Below, piece after piece: positions 59,374-64,000 of a stretch of DNA of 64,000 bases. The notes below the pieces were generated by a model that ran no database searches, had not been told where the DNA came from, and worked only from the letters and a program-made list of their open reading frames with translations. Positions within the stretch are counted from its first letter, which is position 1; every line of letters begins with the position of its first letter. Source of the stretch: Actinomadura rubteroloni (GTDB lineage: Bacteria; Actinomycetota; Actinomycetes; Streptosporangiales; Streptosporangiaceae); NCBI RefSeq assembly GCF_002911665.1, contig NZ_MTBP01000001.1, forward strand, positions 930,001 through 994,000, in the 5' to 3' direction. A program made the position numbers and the translations under genes.

Positions 59374-62289
59374 GTGGCGACGTCTGCGAACTTCGAACGC
59401 CTGATGGCCGATTCCGAGGATCTGCGCGAGCAGTTCGAACAGACCAATGACGTGCGCCTGTTGCGCAGAGCGACGGCTCTTGCACTTACCGCTTCCCGCC
59501 GGGCGGGCGGCGACCACGAGCAGGGACACGCACTCGCCAACTACGCTGCGAATTTGCATTGGCTGGCTCATGTCACCGGCAGGTCCTCAGCGCTGTTCGC
59601 GGTGGAACGGCGCTACAGTGAGGCGTCCCGGCTGCTGCAAGCCGGAACGGACGAGCACAGCAAGGTCCTCGCCAACCTCCTACTGCTCGCCCGGCAACTC
59701 TTCGAACGTTCGGGTGACGTCGCCGTCCTGGACGGCGCTCTGGGCGAGGGGCGCGCCGCGCTCGCCATCACCACCGACGGCCAACGCCGCGCGATATTGG
59801 CCAGACAGCTGGGCTCCCTCCTGCGGTTCCGTTTCCTCGCCGAATCGGACCCAGATGACCTCGCGGAGGCGTTGCGGCTCCTCGAAGATGCTTACACGTC
59901 CAACCGTGATAAGCGGCAAGCCGCGGCGACTGCGAACGCGTTCGCCGCAGCACTCGGCGAGTACTACTCGCTCACGGGAAAAGGATCATTCCTCGACCGA
60001 GCCGTCGCCCTGCTGGCCGATGCCTTGGAGAAGCTGGGCGCAAACGATCCCGACCGGGCGATGCTCGCCAATAACCTGGCCAATTCTCTTTCCCAGCGGT
60101 TCGAAGCGGCAGGTGATCCGAAAGATCTCGAGGAAGCGATCGCATGGGCACGTGAGGCACTCAGAATCGGCGCCGGGAGCGTGGAAGAGACACGTTACCG
60201 GCGAACACTGGGCAGCTACTTGATCCTGAGCTTCCAGAGTCGCGGGGTGATCGGCGAACTGCGGGAGGCCGTCGGTGAGCTCCGCCAGGCGCACCGGCTC
60301 GCCGCGACCGGATCGGACGCCCGGGGGATGGCTCTCGGAGCCCTTGCGACCGCGCTGGCCGGCCTAGCCTTCACAGCCGACGACGAGGACGCCGCAGCGG
60401 AAAGCCTGGAAGTGGCCAGGCACGCGGTGGCCGAGACCTCGCCGACCTCGACTGTGTACCCGGCCAGAGTCAGCAACCTCTGCATGAGGCTCGGAGAGGA
60501 GGCGGAGAAAACCGGACGGGCCGAGCTACTCGACGAGGCGATCCGGCGGCAGGTGGCCCTTCGCCAGGAGCTTCTGGAAGGCCATCGCTGGAGTGCCGAC
60601 CTCATGCGCGTCCACGCGAATCTGCTCGTTGACCGCAGCAGGCTCGCCGGTCGCGCGGAGGATGCCCGGACCGCGACCGAGATCTGCCGGGCCGCCCTGG
60701 CGGAGACGGATTCGGGCGCGGCGCTGAGAGTGCTGCTCATGATGGTGCTCGCGAGGGCCGCGACCCAGTTGTGGCGGCTGGGTACCGCCGAGCCCGATCC
60801 ACGGCCGGAGTGGGCGACGGTCGTTGAAGTGGCGGAAGCGAAGGGGGGCCGGTCCGGCCTGGACGCCGGCGTTCAGGCGCTTCGGCATGCCGGCGACTTG
60901 CGTGACTGGCCGCTCGCGCTGAGGGCCGCCGCGCTCGCCGTCTCAAGCCTTGAAAGCCTGGTCACGGCCCAGCACACGACCTCTGATCGATACGACTGGC
61001 TGCGGCATACTGCGGACCTATCGGGACTCGCGCTCGAAGCCGGGTTGGAGATGGATCGGCCCGACCTAGCCGTCGATCTCGCCCACAGGGCGCACGCAAT
61101 GGTGCTGCGACTCGCCACTCGGGGACGGCAGCCGGCAGATGCTAACGAAGGCTGGCAGGAATACCTCGACACCGTGGCGGATGCCGAGCCGGTGGTCATC
61201 ATCGCCCCGGGCCGCTGGTCGGGTTACGCCGTCGTCCTGTCGGGCGACGCCATCGCGCCTTTGCCGCTGCCCGCGCTCACGGCGGAGGCTGTCCAGCGCT
61301 GGACCGACCGGTATGGCGCGGAGGTCCTCGATCTGACGGCTGGACGAGCCGGCAAGGAGGATCTGCATCCGCTTCTCGTTCAGCTCGGTCAATGGTTGGG
61401 CAAGCATGCGATCGAACCGCTCCTCCGGTCCACTCGTCGGACGACGTTCTCGGTGATCGACATGGGACGGCTGGGCGGCCTGCCGCTCAATGCCGCCTGG
61501 TGGTTCGATCGCGCGCGGGGCCGCCCCGTCATGATGCACGAGGTGGCGCGCATGCGGACGCTGCCGACGATGAGCCACCACTATGCGATCGATGCTCCCG
61601 GCCACACGGGCGCAGTGCGGATGATCTCTCTTGTCGGAAGGCGGACTTCGAGCGGGGACCTGACCGCAACCGAGGCGAAAATCGCCCAAAAATGGACCAC
61701 CCTCACGGCATTGAATCCGGAGGAAGACGGTGGCCCGTTCCCCGCGGCAGACGTGCTGCACGCCACCGGGCATGCGATCGTCGACAGCGCGGCTCCGGTC
61801 CAGGGTCGGATCACGCTTCCCGGTGGGCTCGCCGTGTCGTTCCGAAAGCTGGCCGAGATCCTCGAACGGAAGACGCGGACGGTGCCCTCGCTCGTGCTCT
61901 TCACGGCATGCCAGACCGTTCACCGCGACGTCAGGGTCCCGGGCGAACACCTCGGCCTGGCCAGTGTCGCACTCGAATTGGGTGCCCGGACCGTTGTCGG
62001 CACCCGCTACCCGATCTCGGATCGGAGCATGTTCGTGTTCGCCACGCGCTTCCTGCGGCACCTGACGGAAGGCGTGCCGCCAGTGCGCGCCTGGCACGAG
62101 ACGGTGACATGGATGGCCGATGCGTCGGCCTCATCGGTCGGTCGCTGGCTGGAGCACGTCGCCGCCGACATCGGAGAGAACGATCAGGCATTCAACCAAC
62201 TCCGCGCCTGGGTCGCGGGACGATCCGATGACCAGGCGCCCTTTGCCTCGCCGATCTATTGGGCTGGCATCACCTATGTCGGCGGCTGA
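59374..62289 (+). CDS. TPR-CHAT protease-like protein
   Basis: A 971-residue protein: N-terminal helical TPR-like repeats (1-600), then a linker and a caspase-like CHAT domain (about 690-971). The catalytic dyad is visible: His800 in VLHATGHAIVDS and Cys846 in LFTACQTVHRD. The block EHLGLASVALELGARTVVGTRYPISD follows, as in CHAT proteins. GTG 59374 start; divergent from the TIR gene. Probably a protease activated by a TIR/STAND signal and cutting a partner, by analogy to caspase-like defence systems. Confidence 0.88.
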   Translation: MATSANFERLMADSEDLREQFEQTNDVRLLRRATALALTASRRAGGDHEQGHALANYAANLHWLAHVTGRSSALFAVERRYSEASRLLQAGTDEHSKVLANLLLLARQLFERSGDVAVLDGALGEGRAALAITTDGQRRAILARQLGSLLRFRFLAESDPDDLAEALRLLEDAYTSNRDKRQAAATANAFAAALGEYYSLTGKGSFLDRAVALLADALEKLGANDPDRAMLANNLANSLSQRFEAAGDPKDLEEAIAWAREALRIGAGSVEETRYRRTLGSYLILSFQSRGVIGELREAVGELRQAHRLAATGSDARGMALGALATALAGLAFTADDEDAAAESLEVARHAVAETSPTSTVYPARVSNLCMRLGEEAEKTGRAELLDEAIRRQVALRQELLEGHRWSADLMRVHANLLVDRSRLAGRAEDARTATEICRAALAETDSGAALRVLLMMVLARAATQLWRLGTAEPDPRPEWATVVEVAEAKGGRSGLDAGVQALRHAGDLRDWPLALRAAALAVSSLESLVTAQHTTSDRYDWLRHTADLSGLALEAGLEMDRPDLAVDLAHRAHAMVLRLATRGRQPADANEGWQEYLDTVADAEPVVIIAPGRWSGYAVVLSGDAIAPLPLPALTAEAVQRWTDRYGAEVLDLTAGRAGKEDLHPLLVQLGQWLGKHAIEPLLRSTRRTTFSVIDMGRLGGLPLNAAWWFDRARGRPVMMHEVARMRTLPTMSHHYAIDAPGHTGAVRMISLVGRRTSSGDLTATEAKIAQKWTTLTALNPEEDGGPFPAADVLHATGHAIVDSAAPVQGRITLPGGLAVSFRKLAEILERKTRTVPSLVLFTACQTVHRDVRVPGEHLGLASVALELGARTVVGTRYPISDRSMFVFATRFLRHLTEGVPPVRAWHETVTWMADASASSVGRWLEHVAADIGENDQAFNQLRAWVAGRSDDQAPFASPIYWAGITYVGG

Positions 62290-62339
62290 AAATCTAAACT
62301 GAGTGTGTTCACTCGCTGATCATTGAAGGAGCACGGCGG

Positions 62340-62498
62340 ATGGCCGCGGAAACCCCCGATGCCGACGGCGAACCAAAGCCCGGTGACGTCCGCTTCACCG
62401 ACCGGGGCGATGTCGAGGTGTTCGACGGTTCGGCGTGGACGCTGTTCCGGGCCCTGCCCGGGGACGATGAAGGGACCCCCTTGCGCAACGACCCTTGA
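62340..62498 (+). CDS. Small 52-residue protein after CHAT
   Basis: ATG 62340 with GAAGGAG spaced 8 nt; 50 nt after the CHAT stop. The protein (52 aa) reads VRFTDRGDVEVFDGSAWTLFRAL in the middle and ends TPLRNDP. It has a compact strand-rich pattern of V-x-V-F-D-G-x-x-W, and good codon bias, so it is probably real. It lies below usual length cut-offs. It could be a partner or substrate of the CHAT protein; this is inference. Confidence 0.6.
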   Translation: MAAETPDADGEPKPGDVRFTDRGDVEVFDGSAWTLFRALPGDDEGTPLRNDP

Positions 62499-62792
62499 GG
62501 TCGGGCTGGACCGCCAGGCGGCAGTTCGTTCGCCATGCGTCTTCGGTTCCGACGCTGCCCGGCGTCTCGGGGGAGGCTGCGCCCCATTTGCCCCCATAAG
62601 AGTGGGTTGGCGCTGATCGCTGCGGGGAATGGCGCGTTCATGTTCGGTGAGCACATGCCGCGGCGATACCGTCCGCCGGCCCGCGACGCATCACCGGACG
62701 AGCGCCCGCTGCGCTCGGTCCCGGACGACTCCGGCCGAACACCGTGAGACGCTCCAGGGAAGTTCCGCCTGACCAAGGAGGTTGTTCCACCC
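62499..62792. other. 294-bp intergenic region
   Basis: Coding bias is weak in all frames; no clear gene, hairpin or tRNA. The right-hand end carries GGAGG, the SD of the NUDIX gene. It is the right boundary of the accessory region between nth and the NUDIX gene. Confidence 0.5.
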
Positions 62793-63440
62793 GTGACCGA
62801 CGTTCCGGCCTGGCTCGACCGATTCCGCCGTGAGGCGCCGCGGCTGCGCGTGCCCGAAGGGCTGCGTCCGCCGCCGGGCGCGGGACGGGCCGCCGCCGTG
62901 CTGATCCTGTTCGGCTCGGGCCCGTCGGGACCGGACGTCCTGCTCACCGAACGCGCCGCCACCCTCACCAAGCACGCCGGCCAGCCCGCCTTCCCCGGCG
63001 GGCGCATCGACCCCGGCGACGACGGCCCGGTCGGCGCGGCGCTGCGGGAGGCGCAGGAGGAGGCGGGCGTCGTCCCGGACGGCGTGGACGTCCTGCTCAC
63101 CCTCCCCGAGCTGTACCTCTCGCACAGCGAGCACCGCGTGACGCCCGTCGCGGCATGGTGGCGCGAGCCGTCGGAGATCGCGCCCGGCCATCCCGGCGAG
63201 GTCGCGACCGTGGCGCGCGTGCCGATCGCGGACCTGACGGATCCGGCGAACCGGACGACCGTCCGGCACCCGGCGGGTCTCACGCTCGGCCCCGCGTTCA
63301 AGGTCGGCGGCATGGTCGTGTGGGGATTCACCGCCGCGCTGCTGGACCAGGTCCTGGAGGCCGGCGGCTGGAACCGGCCGTGGGACGCCGGTCAGGTCGA
63401 AGATCTACCTTCCGTCGTGCTGGACGTGACCCGTCCGTAG
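62793..63440 (+). CDS. NUDIX hydrolase (CoA pyrophosphatase-like)
   Basis: A 215-residue NUDIX enzyme. The Nudix box is GGRIDPGDDGPVGAALREAQEEAGVV, with the REU-x-EE-x-GU core. Upstream, LLTERAATLTKHAGQPAFPGG is the CoA-pyrophosphatase family signature (NudL type). GTG 62793 start with GGAGG upstream. In many actinobacteria this gene adjoins nth and marP, so it belongs to the chromosomal backbone. Confidence 0.92.
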   Translation: MTDVPAWLDRFRREAPRLRVPEGLRPPPGAGRAAAVLILFGSGPSGPDVLLTERAATLTKHAGQPAFPGGRIDPGDDGPVGAALREAQEEAGVVPDGVDVLLTLPELYLSHSEHRVTPVAAWWREPSEIAPGHPGEVATVARVPIADLTDPANRTTVRHPAGLTLGPAFKVGGMVVWGFTAALLDQVLEAGGWNRPWDAGQVEDLPSVVLDVTRP

Positions 63441-63521
63441 CCCTGGACGGCGATGGATCACGTCCCGATGTCGTCCGCTGAGGGGACGTGCGCGGTCACG
63501 TGATCCCTATACGGTGAAGCG

Positions 63522-64000
63522 GTGCTCGGCGACCACCTTCTCGACCTGATCCTCATCGGGCTCCTCGCGCTGTTCGCGGTCTCGGGGTACCGGCAGGGCT
63601 TCATCGTGAGCCTGCTGAGCTTCGTCGGCTTCATCGGCGGCGGCGTGGTCGGCGTGCTCATCGCGCCGCCGATCGCCGAGGCGACCGTCAGCGGCAGCGC
63701 GCAGCAGGCGCTGCTCGCCATCGTCGTGGCGTTCCTCGCGGCGACGCTCGGGCAGCTCATCGCGTCGTCGCTCGGCGCCGTCCTGCGCAACCGGGTGACG
63801 GGGGTGAACGCGCGCGCGGTGGACGCGGCCGGCGGCGCGATCGTCAGCTCCCTGTCCCTGCTGATCGTGGCGTGGTTCTTCGGGACGCTGATGTTCAACT
63901 CCGAGTTCACGCCCGTCCGGCGGCAGGTGAAGACGTCCTCGATCCTCGGCGGCATCAACACGATCATGCCGTCGCAGGCCGAGGGCTGGTTCGGCTCGTT
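63522..64000 (+). CDS. CvpA/MarP-like membrane protein, partial
   Basis: Partial gene cut by the window end (159 codons seen). It begins with GTG 63522 and reads VLGDHLLDLILIGLLALFAV, then YRQGFIVSLLSFVGFIGG, LLAIVVAFLAATLGQLIASSLGAVL: four TM segments as in the CvpA-like N-terminal part of MarP-type serine proteases. The protease domain should lie beyond the window. Preceded by the NUDIX gene, as in the known nth-NUDIX-marP order of mycobacteria. Confidence 0.8.
   Translation, partial: MLGDHLLDLILIGLLALFAVSGYRQGFIVSLLSFVGFIGGGVVGVLIAPPIAEATVSGSAQQALLAIVVAFLAATLGQLIASSLGAVLRNRVTGVNARAVDAAGGAIVSSLSLLIVAWFFGTLMFNSEFTPVRRQVKTSSILGGINTIMPSQAEGWFGS

Noticed and set aside
62301-62314. Small hairpin GAGTG-N4-CACTC after the CHAT stop
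   Set aside because: Only a 5-bp stem, too weak to call a terminator.
62499-62792. Possible tRNA or attachment site at the right end of the accessory region
   Set aside because: I found no T-loop (GTTCGA-type) motif, cloverleaf or integrase.

Overview
The window is high-GC actinobacterial chromosome: GC-ending codons dominate, GTG starts are common, many genes overlap by ATGA or GTGA, and secretion signals are of Sec, Tat and lipoprotein type. Gene content (XRE-TPR regulator, TIR and CHAT proteins, secreted lipases, MarP-type membrane protein) suggests a filamentous actinomycete, perhaps the Streptosporangiales/Actinomadura group. Genus cannot be fixed from sequence alone. I saw no rRNA, tRNA, CRISPR array, transposase or integrase.

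Region 0-25 kb is mostly chromosomal metabolism and envelope genes: secreted or lipid-anchored proteins (0-7 kb), a methionine operon (metX, metY, CoA-binding protein; 7.0-10.0 kb), an OsmC protein, an FAD oxidoreductase whose only plausible start is a non-standard ATC, a secreted lipase, a fatty-acid desaturase and an epimerase, then an autoregulated SDR-MBL-TetR operon with a palindromic operator. At 18.9-24.8 kb a two-component system is divergent from a lipoprotein/adaptor/ABC/VanY-like operon and looks like a cell-wall or antimicrobial-peptide stress locus. Region 25-36 kb holds a second secreted lipase, an FAD monooxygenase/epoxide-hydrolase-like/PadR operon, and two giant HEAT-repeat paralogues whose modules are in opposite order.

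Region 36.3-48.2 kb is the most unusual: a tightly packed six-gene operon with promoter and terminator, encoding a vWA protein, a zinc-ribbon protein kinase, an Upf1-like SF1 helicase, a protein with a HEPN RNase motif, a coiled-coil McrB-like AAA+ ATPase and a McrC/DUF2357-like protein with zinc fingers. I infer a kinase-gated anti-phage or conflict system that couples a TerY-P-like signalling pair to an McrBC-like restriction module and a HEPN toxin.

Region 49.2-62.8 kb lies between nth and a NUDIX gene, which in many actinobacteria are close neighbours next to marP. It carries (a) a lysine-centred cluster: a deacetylase of the HDAC fold, a LysA decarboxylase, an XRE-TPR regulator, a desaturase, a B3/B4 tRNA-editing-type protein and a class I lysyl-tRNA synthetase with a C-terminal extension; and (b) a divergent TIR-NB-ARC-TPR / TPR-CHAT pair plus a 52-residue protein. 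Both look like accessory cargo in a conserved backbone. The window ends inside a CvpA/MarP-like gene.
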